A stretch of 64,000 nt of DNA from Salticus scenicus (taxonomy: Eukaryota > Arthropoda > Arachnida > Araneae > Salticidae): the NCBI GenBank assembly GCA_963930645.1, contig OZ005657.1:53284653-53348652 (forward strand), given 5' to 3'. Made by a program: the position numbers and the translations under genes. The notes below the pieces were generated by a model, which saw only the letters and a program-made list of their open reading frames with translations, was not told where the DNA came from and searched no databases. Positions within the stretch are counted from its first letter, which is position 1, and each line of letters begins with the position of its first letter. Positions 32,715 through 45,178 of this stretch are shown here, one piece after another.

Positions 32715-33290
32715 ACCGTAAGTCCGTATCTCAAAAATGGCTCTAATGATTTTCTTCAAATTTGCTATATAAACACTCTATTAGATGTCTTTTTGAATGA
32801 TATAGTTGTTAGTTCAGGAAAATTGATAGGCGCCCTGTATAAATAGCTCAATTTTAGGTCTTGCAAGTGTGTTCCTCTAAAAATGGCTGTGCGGATTTTT
32901 TCAAACTCGGCATATTAACGCCTTTTTAAATATCCTTTTGTATGTAATTATTGTTTTTCGGTCAATAATTGAGTATGCCAAGTTATGGTAAAAGTTGGTA
33001 TCTCAAAAACTGCTTTAACGATTTTCTTGAAAATTGTTACATAAATCCATTTTAGATACCCTTTGACCTGTATTATGTGGTTATTACAGGAAAATTAATG
33101 GTCATTCTGATTAGATAGTTCAGTTTTAGATCTCATAAATTGGTGTTTAAAAAAATATAACTATCATAATTTTTTTCTTATTTTTTAACTCGCTGTGTAA
33201 ACTCTGTTTTATATGTCTTTACACATACTGTATCAAGTTTCTCTTTCTGGAAAATTAAAAAAAATGCATATATCTCCAAAAAATGCATAT
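32715..33290 (+). repeat. Diverged tandem repeat, about 140-160 bp units
   Basis: Three to four units carry TATCTCAAAAA(T/C)(G/T)GCT.TAA.GATTTTCTT, TTTTAGAT..CCTTTTG and CAGGAAAATT.AT words (near 32728, 32875, 32999 and 33150). Confidence 0.6.
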
Positions 33291-33629
33291 AATATGTGTA
33301 TAATAATGGGTAATGGAAGTCGTGTGGTTGTTTCACACCAGATTTTTTTTTGTAATCAGACGGAATGTTGACATGTATAACTTGTTCATTGTTGTCATTT
33401 GAAATAGCCATTTCAGAATAACTTTTTCGATAAAATCGTTGCTTGCAAATCATTACAAGTGCAAATCATTGACATTTCAGTAAAAAACTGGAAAATATGT
33501 AATGGTTTTGATAATTATTCAACAAAAAATATATAGGCATTATCGTTAAAACGGTTCGAGCTCATTTTCATGTGACAATATCACATAGGCAAAAAATGTA
33601 AAAAATAAAATAAAAATATCTGGATGGGT

Positions 33630-33990
33630 TTACCCATCCAGATTATCAATAAGCTCTACAGTACAGAACAAGAATGAAATGTTTAAAATAATAAAAGATA
33701 AAACGACATAAAAATTAAGTATCATTGTAAAATCCCGCATCTTTTTAAAATTAACAAGTTCAATATGAGGATTTATACCTAAAAGGCTCATCAGATTTAG
33801 TGACGATGTTTTGAAAAAATATCTATATAAATGGCGTAGGCATGAACAGTCAGTCAAGATATGGCAAATCGTAAGAGAACTGAAATGACATTTTGGACAA
33901 TTGGGTTCTTGTTTCCCAAGAAGTAGATGTTTATGAGTTAATCTATTGTGCCCAGTTCTAAGATGTGTAATTATGACATCAAGTTAGTCC
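33630..33990 (-). pseudogene. LINE ORF2 C-terminal fragment
   Basis: The minus strand reads HNRLTHKHLLLGKQEP, then CPKCHFSSLTICHILTDC, a CCHC-type motif (C-x2-C-x10-H-x4-C) typical of the C-terminus of R1/Jockey/I-like LINE proteins, and continues open to 33630. 5'-truncated; the RT is absent. It is a different family from the LINE at 56825-64000, whose equivalent is CYGCCLEEDTARHILCDC. Confidence 0.6.
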
Positions 33991-34315
33991 ACGGAATCTA
34001 AAAAGGAGAGGTTAAATATGAGATAAGATGCCAAGATTTTGCCATATTTAAATCTATAAAATGAATGTTTTTTGTCACTGTATCGTGTAAGAATTCTATC
34101 TATAACTAGACCAAATTTTTACTCGCAATAGTAAAATTTCCACTCGTCAATGGCGAGCTGGTGAGTGGAAATTTCGCGCCGTGATATACTGACTGATAAT
34201 TAAAAGTTGCTGTAAGTATTTTATCCCAATGAATAAAATCTTAGAATCACTTTTATTCATAATTTTACACATTTAACACTTACTGTATATTTCCGAATAT
34301 AAGCCGATCCATATA

Positions 34316-35594
34316 TGTTGGAAATATTCCAGCTCCCAACTTTTCCAACGCCATTACTTTGGCAGATAATTTTAAAGTCATACTTAAAAAGGAAATTTAA
34401 CCTTTATTAATTACTTAAGTTTTTGTTAAAAAGTTTATGCATTACTTATTAAAAGGTTTATTTTTATTAATTACATAAATGAAATAGTTTATACCTCTTT
34501 TATTCACTTTAAAAACACTTACCTGTTTAACGCCAGTGTTTGTTTTGTTTTCGGCATGTTCCGTGAATGAATCATTTGATTCATTCACGTTTCCGGCGAC
34601 ATGCCGCTATTTTTGCAACGGCCTCAGTTAGCAGTTGCAGGTAACGTTGTTGCATCGTGTAGTCGTTCAACGGCACATGCCGATTCACCGCGAATATGCA
34701 AATCTTCATAAAATGAAACCTATAAATAGGGAGGAATGACAGTATATGCTCTCGGTGGCTGACAAGCTAGTCGCGATGTTTTTGTTGCAGACGCAGGTCG
34801 TCTTGCCGTTTTTTTTCTTGTTGAATTATAATTTCGTTTCGTTAAGTTCTTATTTAATTTAAACTGTTAAAGGAACAGTTCATTTTTTTAGTATAATTGT
34901 AATGTTGAATAAATTAATAGTTGTACTGATAGTTTAAAGAAATTTATAAAACGTTTTCAATGAATCTCAAAAGTTAATTTTTCCTGGATTAAATTAATGA
35001 ATAGTTTAAAAAAATGCTTAAAGCTAAAATAGCGATAGTTTTTTTGGAAACGCTATTAATAAATTAAATTGTGTTTTTCCTTCAAATATATTCAGTGTAA
35101 TCTATGCTCATCATTAGCTGCATCCTGCATTATGATCTAATATTTCTTGGAAATGATCCTCTTCAATATGTTTGTTTAAAGTCTTCAAATAATCCAATGA
35201 TTTTGTAAGTACTGTTTTATTAATCTTTAAAGAGCGGCAGTTTTAGACACCACCTATAATAGGAAGGTGTATGATGTTCATTTACCTGGATACTATGTTT
35301 GAAGCAGCAGATACTATGGATGTTTTGACTTGTGTTTTTTGTATAAATCTTCCATAATTTGCATTTAAATAGATTTATTCATATATATATTTAATAATTC
35401 TTCTTTTTCTGTTTATATATATATATATATATTTAAAGCTATAAATAAAATTGAAAGTTATTTTAAAACTTGTGTCTTTCCTGTGCCACTCACACACATT
35501 GTTAGGATCAGGTAACGTTTTCCACTGTGTATAATATAACTCTTCTTTAATTTTTCTTTATGTTTGTATGTTGAACTTTTCAACATTTACAACA
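34316..35594. mobile_element. Solo LTR (1279 bp)
   Basis: Starts TGTTGGAAATATTCC and ends ATTTACAACA (TGTTG..CAACA), flanked by a 5-bp duplication ATATA (34311-34315 and 35595-35599). Comparing with element H copy 1 gives the empty site exactly. It contains a foldback (about 34549-34608), an octamer plus TATA promoter-like region and AATAAA signals. No internal coding region adjoins, so it is a solo LTR; the superfamily is undetermined. Confidence 0.85.
34696..34728 (+). promoter_or_regulatory. Octamer and TATA box in the solo LTR
   Basis: ATGCAAAT (34696-34703, the POU-factor octamer) lies 17 bp upstream of TATAAATA (34721-34728) in a GC-richer island (34600-34800). Position inside an LTR fits the U3/R promoter. 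Activity is inferred only. Confidence 0.5.
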
Positions 35595-35981
35595 ATATAT
35601 AAGCCGAGAGTACATTTTTCCCTGCAGAAATTTGCCCAAAATTGCAAACCTGTGTATAAGCCGAATTGAAAAAATACTCTTTTTAATGTTCGAGTATATC
35701 GCCAAAATGGAGAAAATATTGCCAATCTATACAACCTTCAGGATAATCTGTCCAATGAAATTGCGCGAAATGCGTGCTTATACAATAGAATTCCTTACCT
35801 TGCTTAGCCATAACCATGAAGCTATAGAAAGGAGGAACTTCCTCTACGGGAATCCTCCTTCAAAAGTGGACCTCACGCTGAACTGGCCGCAGAGTGGCAC
35901 TGACTGTAGTTGATGTACTACGTTATCACTGAATGAAGTGAGCGCGCATCATTATTTTTCTAATTATTGTTTTATTTAATG

Positions 35982-36133
35982 ATGAATATGTCTAAATCTT
36001 GATGCTGTTTTGTATTTGGATGTGACTCGGGTTATGCAATAGCTAATAAACAAAATAAAGACCTGTTTTCAAGAATTCCGACATTGTTTTCAGCTGTCAA
36101 GGTGCATATGCTTCATGATGCGTTGTTCATTTA
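35982..36133 (+). pseudogene. THAP zinc-finger-like fragment
   Basis: One frame reads MNMSKS, a stop, then CCFVFGCDSGYAIANKQN and DLFSRIPTLFSAVK. The C-x(4)-C spacing in FGCDSGY followed by LF.(R/F)P resembles the start of a THAP (C2CH) domain, found in P-element transposases and domesticated relatives. The downstream half (AVPTA box, second CH pair) is not seen; AAG|GTGCAT at 36107 could be a donor. The in-frame stop near the start argues for a dead fragment. Confidence 0.4.
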
Positions 36134-36139
36134 ACATTT

Positions 36140-36203
36140 AAGTTATTTATATTTAAAATTAAATTTTTCTTAATAATTATGAAGGACAAAACTTCAACAA
36201 CAG

Positions 36204-36238
<35 letters not shown>

Positions 36239-36639
36239 AAACGTTTTATTAAATATTACTAAGTTGAGTTTGTCAGAATAACAAGGCTTCATTATTTCAT
36301 TTGTAATATATATATAATATGCATGATACATATATATAAAGAAAGAAAAATAAAACTTTACATTTAGAAAATCTTAAGACGTACATTTAAGAAAGTCATG
36401 CAATTTAAATCAGGGATAAGCAACATCACTGAAATGTTATTTAACAAGTGTAAATTTAGCTTTTTAATCAGCTCTTTGACCTGAAATTTAATTAAATATT
36501 ATTTTTCTATGAGTTTTGTGATTTTCAGTTAGAGAAATGTTAGCTCGAAAATTATAAGATTTCATCGGATAATTTAATTTAATTAAACATTATTTTCTTT
36601 AAAATTTCTGAATTTTCACCCGAATTTAACGTATAAGAA
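36140..36639. other. Intron 2 AT-rich stretch
   Basis: Poly-T run at 36208-36233 and AT repeats; nothing recognised. Confidence 0.45.
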
Positions 36640-39600
36640 GCCGAGAGGTTCCGCTGAAGAAACTAGAAGATGAGAGATGCTGTGTTTATTCCCAGTTCAT
36701 GTTCGACGTCTTAGAAGTTCTGAGTTTTCCGTGGTTTTCCCCAAAACTTATGTAATTACGAACTAGTTTTTCTCAGAACCCCCCCCCCCTTCCCCACAGA
36801 GGGCATTCACCAAAGACCTAGGATCCTGACGTGATCAAACGACAGTAATCCCCTCAAACCAATCCATCAATCTAATTTAGCAATTTTTAGACTGAACACA
36901 TAATCTCTGCTTTTAACCAAATTAAATTTTTTGTCAAAATTCTTTGCGAATTTGCGATTACAATATATCCCAATTTGTTTATTTTATTAATATTATTATT
37001 ATTATTTTCCAGTGAAATTAGTTATCTTAGCCGGTCTGAGTTTTCAAGATTTTCTTCGATACTAGCGTGAATACATGCTTCGATAACCTTAGAAAAACAT
37101 CCATGAAAAGCATTTAAATCTGGCCGAGAATCTTAACTATATCAAATGACCGTACCCCCCCCCCCCTAAAAAAAAAAAAAAAAAACTTATGTAATTTAGC
37201 TATTTTTAGACTAAATTCACAATTTCTGTTATTATTATTATTATTATTATATGTCAAAATTGACTATAAATTCGCAGTTTACAATATCTCAAAATTTAGT
37301 ATTATATATATTTTTATTGATTGCAACCAAATATCACAACTCACCATCTTACCCGTTCTGAGTTTTCCGTAGTTTTCTCCGAAACTCTCATAAATACGAA
37401 ATAGATAGTTTAGCAAATCCACCCTCAGGGGGCATTCGATCCAGGCCCCCCGTACCTTTATGTAATTTATCGACCGCAACCCCCACAAATCATTAACCAA
37501 ATTTAGCGATTTTTAGAGTCAAACTCACAATCTTTATTTTTAACAAAATTTTTATTTTTGCCAAAATTCGTTATAAATTCGTGATTTACAATATGTAACA
37601 ACTTATTGATACATTTTTATATATTTTTTTTCTATATCACATACTCCAATGTCACAGCTCGTCGTCTTAGCAGTTTTGAGTTGTCCGTGGTTTTCTCCGA
37701 AAATCGCGTGAATACATACATGGATCTCCTTTAAAAAAAAACGCCCAAGAAAAGCATTATAACCAGGCCTAGGATCCCAGTGCAGTCAATGGACCTTAAA
37801 CTATTAAAACATCAACTTAATAGTGATTTTTTGACTAAACTCATAATAGCTAAAAATTTAATTTTTGTCAAAATTGGTTATACATTTCGCGATTTATAAT
37901 ACACTACAAATATATATATATCTTTTTTCTTTTTTTTCCCCTAATGCGATATAATGTCACAATTCATCATCTTAGCCTTTATCAGTTTTCCGGGGTTTTC
38001 TCCAAAATTCGAGTGAATACATACTTAGATATCCTTAGAAAAACACTAATGTAAGGGTGTTTTTCTAAAGATTGGGATAATAACAAGTTAATCGGCCGTA
38101 ATTCTTAAAAGCATCAGCCTAATTTGGCGATTTTTAGACTAAACCTATAATCGCTGTTTTTAATGAGATTTTAACTTTTCTCAGAATTGGTTGTAACTTC
38201 GCGAATTATAGTGTGTTACAATTTATTATTTTTATTTTCTTAATTTCTAGTGCGATCCAATATCACAATTTGTCATCTTAGCTGTTCTGAATTTTCTGTG
38301 GTTTTCTTCGAAACTCACGTGAAAACATGCTTCGATCACCTTAGAAAAACATCCATGAAAGGCATTTAAATCTGGCCGAGAATCTTAACTGTATCCCCCC
38401 CCCCCCCCCCAAAAAAAAAAAAAAAAAAAAAAAAACTATTTTTTTTCCCCCACAAAATTGACTAAATTCGCAATTTAGGATATCTCAAAATTTATTATTA
38501 TATATATATATTTTTCTCAACCCAATGTCACAACGCCTCATCTTAGCCGATCTGAGTCTTCCGTAGTTTTCTCCGAAACTCGTGTAAATACGAACTAAAT
38601 TTCTTTAGATAATTCACCCACAGAGGACATTTCACCGTGGCATAGGATCTTTATATAGTTTATCGACCGCATCCCCCACAAATCATTAACCTAATTTAGC
38701 TATTTTTAGACTCAATTCAAAATCACTATTAGCAACAAAATTTTAATTTTTGCGAAAATTCGTTGTAAATTCGCGATTTACAATATGTAACAACTTATTT
38801 TTATATATATTTTTTTTTTCTGTATCGCAATACTCCAATGTCACAGCTATTCGTCTTAGCTGTTGTGAATTTTCCGCGGTTTTCTGCGAAACTCGCGTAA
38901 ATACGAATAAGATTTCATTAGAAAATCCTCCTACAGGGGGTATTCCACCCAGGCCTAGGATCCTAACGCAGTAAATCAACCTAATGTAATGATTTTTTAG
39001 GCTCAATTAAATCTCTATCTTAAAATAAATTATATTTTTTATAAAAATTCTTAAATTCCGGATTTACAATATATCACAATTTATTTATATTTTTACTAAT
39101 GCGATTCAATGTCGCAATCCGTCATTTTAGTCGTTTTGAGTTTTCCGTGGTTTCCTCCGAAACTCGCATGAATAGATGCTCTGATCTATTTACATAAACA
39201 AAATAAAAGGCATTATAACCAGGCGATAGGATTCTAGCGCAGTCAATCGATTTTAAACACTAAAAATATCAACTTAATAGCAATTTTCTGAGTGAACTCA
39301 TAATCGCTATTTAAAATAATAATAATTTTTGTCAAAATTGGTTATAAATTTCACGATTTACGATACGTCATAATTTATATATATATATATATATATTTAT
39401 GCGTGTGTGTGTGTGTATTCCCTAATGCGATCTAATGTCACAATTCTTCGTCTCAGCCTTTATGAGTTTTCCGTGGTTTTCTTCGAAATTCGCGTGAATT
39501 TATGCTTAGACCTCTTTAGATCTCCGTGAAAAGTATTTTAACCAGGACTAGGATCCTAACATAGTTAATTGACCATAATCCTTAAAAAATCTATCAAATT

Positions 39601-39910
39601 TAGCGATTTTTAGACTAAACCCATAATCACTTGTTTTTAACAAAATTTTAATTTTCGTCAGAATTGGTTATAAGTTCGCGATTTCCAGTGCGTATCTATA
39701 TACTTATTTATTTATTATTATTTTTTCCCTATAGTGATCCAATATCACAATTCATTGCCTTAGCTATTCTGACTTTTCCGTGGTTTTCTCCGAAACTCAT
39801 GTGAACACATGCTTGGATCTCACAAAAAATAAACCCACGAAAAACATTCCATCTAAGTATAGTACCATAATGAGTAGTCAATCGGCTTTAACCCGCACAA
39901 CTATAACTTA
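36640..39910 (+). repeat. Degenerate tandem array, about 11 units of about 270-325 bp
   Basis: The marker GAGTTTTCCGTGGTTTTCTC appears near 36724, 37041, 37362, 37679, 37986, 38288, 38554, 38866, 39137, 39463 and 39770 (spacing 266-326 bp). Each unit also has 'TAGCGATTTTTAGACTAAA', 'AATTCGCGATTTACAATATG' and 'CCAATGTCACAA'. Units are diverged and several hold poly-C/poly-A runs. The same family appears inverted at about 7.0-9.9 kb and at 13.4 kb. Confidence 0.9.
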
Positions 39911-40919
39911 TTTATTTTTATTTTTTTATTTTTATTTATTTTATTTTTATTTATTTATTTATTTAATTTTTAATTTTTTTTTTTTTTTTTTTTTTTGGAG
40001 GAAAGAGGTTTATCTAATTTCCTTTACATATTTAATTTTCATAGTAAAAATAATTTTATAATTTATATTTAACAAAATTTAACAAAAATCAGGAAAAAAT
40101 CCGCATTTTTAAGGAAATAAAATTTAGGTTTTGAACCAGAAAGGAATTTGAGGAAAAAATAATATAGTAATTAAAAAAGAAGAAGAAGAAAATCTGTAAA
40201 AATTGATTTTCCAGGAAAAAGTTGATTTTATTTTTGCATTTTGTTAAAAACATCAAAAATATAATCACCATTCCCTTTCTTTTCTTAATATTTAAATAGA
40301 TATTGAGATACAAGCATAAATATTTCTAATTAAAAGTAATAATTTTTATTCTCATCTTTAAGTTAAAGTTCACTTATTTTAAATAATTTGTCCAAAGAAA
40401 ATTTAAAAACCTGAAATTTTAAGTGAATTTCGATATTTATCCTAACAAAGAATAAATAATTTTTGTCCTTTTGGACTTTTTTAAAAATTAAATTATGTTT
40501 GTTAGTTATTAACACAATTTGTAATTTTTATTACAAATATTTTAAAAATTTTAAATTGAATTTATTTTTTTATACCTTTTTATAATAATAATAATAATAA
40601 TAAATAAAATAAAATGTATATTTATACATTTTTTTTTTTTTTTTTTTGAAAAAAAAAAATAATAATAATAAATAAATAAATAAATAATATATATATATTT
40701 ATATCTTTTTTAAATTTGAAAACATAAATAAATAAAAGAGATAGAGAAAATTACAGTACTTTAAAAAATATACTGCTAAAATACTTTTAATGAAAGTAAC
40801 AAGCAAGCGTTTTCTAATGTACGCGATAGATGGCGTAAATTCCGGTTGATGTACGACCGAGCTAGTTCCGTGAGCCAAAAATTCAACACGCAGTGATTAT
40901 ACCTGAGATATTCTATTAC
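39911..40919. other. Low-complexity AT block
   Basis: Long (TTTA)n, (AAT)n and poly-T tracts; open frames here are compositional. A GC-richer piece at 40800-40919 precedes element H copy 3. Confidence 0.6.
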
Positions 40920-41731
40920 CATGGCCATAACGTAAAACGTTCACAGTGTGTTCGCCAACGGCGATAGTTTTAACTCTGGCAACCCTATCAGAAGGGAGGC
41001 AAACACAGACGCGAACGCAAGTCCCGGCCCGGCAGCTGAAAACGATGGCTACCGTAATGCCGGGCCAGGAGACCTAACCCTAACGTCGATGAAGCAATGC
41101 CGCCACTGGATGTTTACATAAATAAGCCGTGTAAAGTCTGATTGCATCGATTTTTTTTAATGACGTATCTAAATTATTTTGTATATTTCTACTTTTCAGT
41201 ATTTTTATCAGTGCTTCAAGGCAATCTTCAACAAAATAAAAATACTTCTATTAAAAAAAACGAAGCTTTGCCGCTTTTGCTAGTGTAAGCCTAGAAACAT
41301 TTTAAACAGAGATGATTTAAATTTAATTGTATAAATTAAAAATATGATCGGGAGTCCTGTTTTTTTCAATTTTCTCTTATACTATTTCTGAATCAGACAG
41401 AGAATTTACTCCGTTCGTGCACTCTGCCGATGACTTCAGTTACCGGCAGGTCAAAAAGAAATGTAAACAAACGTGACTACATCGAGCGTTTCGTGAAATA
41501 AATTTAAAATGGCTAATTTAAGAGTTTTATATGTGATAATTATTTAAAAATAAGGTTTAATATAACTATTTTACTTTATATATACTTTTTAAGCTTAAAA
41601 TATATGTATTCAATCATTGTTTCTGAAGTACGTTTTTTGCTAGAAATGTGGATCTGTATATAAACCGACCATTATAATACAGCTTCCGAAAATTTTACAA
41701 AAATTCTCGGCTTATACACGGAAATATACGG
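40920..41731 (-). mobile_element. Element H, copy 3 (reverse)
   Basis: The reverse complement matches 16820-17430 of copy 1, including the GC-rich core, and ends with the terminal CCGTATATTTCCGTGTATAA (complement) at 41731 followed by TA. The other end has been replaced by unrelated sequence before 40920. Confidence 0.75.
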
Positions 41732-41733
41732 TA

Positions 41734-42442
41734 GTTTAGTATCTTGGTCTCTTAGCCATGGCTAACAAAATGAAACTGAATATAACCCTGCCATATATCC
41801 CAAAACTTTTACATAACACAACCAGGAATATTTTACACATATCCCTTTAATAGTCTGCTGGATGCATATCTCCAAAATTCTAACAAAAAAAGCAAAACAA
41901 TAAACAAGAATACTTGTGGACAGCTGTGATTCTGAGTTTTGTTTATACCAATAGATCTAGTAAATGTACTAAAAGTACAGAATAAAAAGTGATTCATGAA
42001 AAAGGTTTTTAGTATTGGTAGTTCTGTAATATCTAAATGAAGAACATCACCAAAACAAATTAATGTGGAAATGTAATTTATTTTTTGCACAAAATAAAGA
42101 TTTCACATAATTTGTATTTTTGTCTAATAATTTATATATATATATATCTAATTATGTCTGTTAAACAACATCTATTTAATAATGAATATTTATGTCCATT
42201 TATGCACAAAATGTTCATTGTATATTAAATTTGAAGTCTTTAATCTAGATATTTTAATAGAAGCATCAAACTTAAATTTCCAAATTCAGCAATTTATTAA
42301 AACTGTTTTTTAAGAAGTTTTTCAAATTAATATATTTAAAATCAACACTGTGAATACTTTTGTATTAAATTTTTTGCATTTTTTGTGAGTTTTTTTTTTT
42401 AAATTAGTAAATGATTTTATATTATTTTTGTTTATTTTACAG
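41734..42442. other. End of intron 2
   Basis: AT-rich; a TATTTTACAG acceptor precedes exon 3. Nothing else recognised. Confidence 0.5.
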
Positions 42443-42828
42443 AGAACTCACTATTAAGTTTTGATGCTTCTCAAACTGGACGACTTGAGAATGCTGATGA
42501 TATTCAAGTTTTAGTTGATAATCCAGCAGATGAACTCCAAATAATGGAAGAAAGTGCTTCAATCGATCAAGATCAGATTCCATCATCTTTGGAAAATGAT
42601 TTGAAGCCTTTACAAACTGTTGAGTTCAATTCAAATTCCTTTATGCCTCTGAAAAAAAGATTTATAAAAACTGCTGTTGAGGAGGTAACAGACAAAAATA
42701 TTGTATTAAAACAGATGAATAAAATTGACTTTGAAGAAGACAAAAAAGAATCCAAACTTGTGACATTCACTTCTGAGCAAAATAGTGAAAAGGTTAAATT
42801 ATCGCTAAAGGATATGTCAGAAGCTGAG
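42443..42828 (+). CDS. SARNP: SARNP-like, coding exon 3 (acidic middle, residues 56-184)
   Basis: Acceptor TTTATTTTACAG|AG and donor GCTGAG|GTATTT. One base from exon 2 plus 386 bases give 129 open codons. Composition is acidic and polar (NADDIQVLVD, MEESASIDQDQ, DFEEDKKES), matching the acidic linker that follows the SAP domain in SARNP orthologues, but longer than in the human protein. No further domain is visible. The last residues (LKDMSEAE) lead into the repeat coded by exon 4. Confidence 0.82.
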
Positions 42829-45178
42829 GTATTTATGTTTTAAATAAACAGCTGTTTCATTTTACTTGTCCTCATTCCCCCTGCTTACCTAACTTTGCAA
42901 TAAATTTATTTTATTTTATTTTTAAATCTTTATTTTTCTTATTAGGCAATTGAAATTTCAAAAATTTGTCATAATGCTGTCAGTTATCTATTTTTATTTT
43001 CATTTGCATAATACTCTACTGTTGTATTATTAAAGATGTACTCCCCCCCCCCCCCTTAAAAAAAAAAATTTTTTTTTTGAAGGAAATTAACATTTATTTA
43101 TCTCAGAGTACATCTGATGGCAGGTGTCTTCTACAGATGAAAGAAAATCTTTTTTTAAATTATCACATGTTGTCACTAAGTCATCTAATATATAAAATTG
43201 TTCATTTTTTATGAGTAGTAATGATTAATCTTTTTATTGTATATAATCCCAAAATTAAATAAGTTACCACCTTTAAAACTACCAATCAGTTGTTTGTAAT
43301 CCACAAGTAATAAATTTCAGTTACTTTGAAAATATAAAGTAATAAATAAAAATATGTGCATTGAAAACTAAATAGCTTTAACTCTTTCAAAATAAGTTAA
43401 TATGTTTTCAGTCATGGCTTAGATAGTTATTGATTGAAAACAGCTTGTAGACTGTTTTTGCTGATATAAACTTGAATTTTTTTTAAATTAGGAATGGATG
43501 AACTAAAAATGAAAATTATATATATAATGTGTTTTCATTGGAATTAATTTAAAATGAGTATTATATTTTCCAAATCTAAATTAAAAAATATTGGTCACAT
43601 TGGCTTTTGTGGGTTGTTGTGGCAAATTGTTCATCTTTTTATTTATTGTTCTCGTTCTTATTGTTATAATATATATGCACTAGAAGAGGACAAAATATCA
43701 AAAGGTTAAAACACCAAAAATTAATAAGCAAAATTTAAACAGAATTTACATATTACCTGCACAATAAAATGCAGCAATTTATAAGAAATGTAAACCTAAA
43801 TAAAAATTAAATAACAATATACATAAGCACAAGGGTGTTTGTGTTCAGGGGCTACTCCTGATTTCAGGGTTTTTAAACTAACTTGTCTGTATTTTCACAT
43901 TTCCTATAAAGTTGTCTTTAGTTTTCAGTGATTATTCATTTATCATCCAGGTGGATATGTGAATGAATTGTAAAAGGAATGAGGGCTTGTGGTGTAAATA
44001 ATTTGAGTATCATTTGATATATATATATATTAAGGCTTCTTATTTTCAGCGTTTTTACCTTTAAGTCACAATCACCCCTGTAAGCAGAAAAAATAACAAT
44101 AAATCTAGAAAAATATTTAACTGAAAAAGCATTGAGGCCATCACCAGGAAGATCCCTCAAATGCTGGGTGGAAAAAGTCTAGCAAGACATTTAAAAAAAT
44201 ACTAGCAACAGCTAAAAGTATCTGGGTCCCCTATGTCCCACCAAATGAAAAAAAATCCATAACTACTGTAGCACAAAATTATGAATGAAGAATTTATGAA
44301 ATAAAAAGGAAAAATAAACAAAATTACACAACAATATATACAGATATAAATGTAATAACTTATAGAAGATTGTAAAAAACACTTACCAGAAACAAAAAAA
44401 AAAAAAAAAAAAAAAAAAAATAGATACGCCAATACATCTAAAATGAAAAACATCTGCTTAATATTTAGCAGTTATGAATAACAGTTTGACCTTGCGGTTT
44501 CGGATAAATTGCATAATGCAACTTCGATACTAGTAATGAAGGTATAATTTCCTTTTTATATTTAAGAAAAATGTCCGATCTATTTCAGCATCAAAATTTT
44601 AAAAAATACCCAGGATTATCAATAAATAAAGCTCTTTAATGTAATGCTGAATTAGCTTTCATGCCATGTACGATTCATCCGTGCCAAAAACATACTATTT
44701 AAACAAAAAGGAAAACAATCTAAAATTGAGTATTTAATATTTTTCTTTTATTTTTCGCGTGAAAGCATATTTCATTTTATGTTAAAAAAATAAATTTTTT
44801 TTTGACAACAATTAAAAATTTAAATGTCCATTTTTAAAGCTTTTACCAGGTTATTATTTTCATATTTTAATTAATTTTAAAAAATCTAATCAAAATTTCA
44901 TTACAAATAAGGTACCAAATGAAAGGGACATTTTTTCTGAATTAGTCAGTTTAATTAACTTATCGATCGGACAATTAGATTTTTTTAAATTAACTTATGT
45001 ATGAAAAGCTGGTGCCAATTTTTTAAATTAACTAAAGTATGAAAAGCTGGTGGCAACTTGTGTCAGACAAACAGAAGAAAATCTCTCTTAGCCAATCAAC
45101 TTGGGTCAACACACAAACAGGAAGAAAACTCTTTTAGCCATTTATATAGAGAGAGATATTGTGAGTAACTATGATATA
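42829..45178. other. Intron 3, AT-rich
   Basis: Poly-C/poly-A/poly-T run at 43040-43078 and poly-A at 44395-44420; no element with definable ends, no coding recognised. Confidence 0.5.

Larger units (their letters stand above)
34283..35815 (-). mobile_element. Element H, copy 2 (reverse), split by a solo LTR
   Basis: Begins CTGTATATTTCCGAATATAA after a TA (34281-34282), continues to 34315, and resumes at 35600 with TAAGCCGAGAG. From there to about 35815 it matches the reverse complement of 17430-17630. The other end is not recognisable. Confidence 0.7.

Noticed and set aside
39780..40061. 93-codon open frame with long F/Y/L runs
   Set aside because: Translation of (TTTA)n and poly-T simple repeats.
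44202..44453. Minus-strand 83-codon frame with a poly-F run
   Set aside because: Arises from the poly-A run at 44395-44420; no other support.
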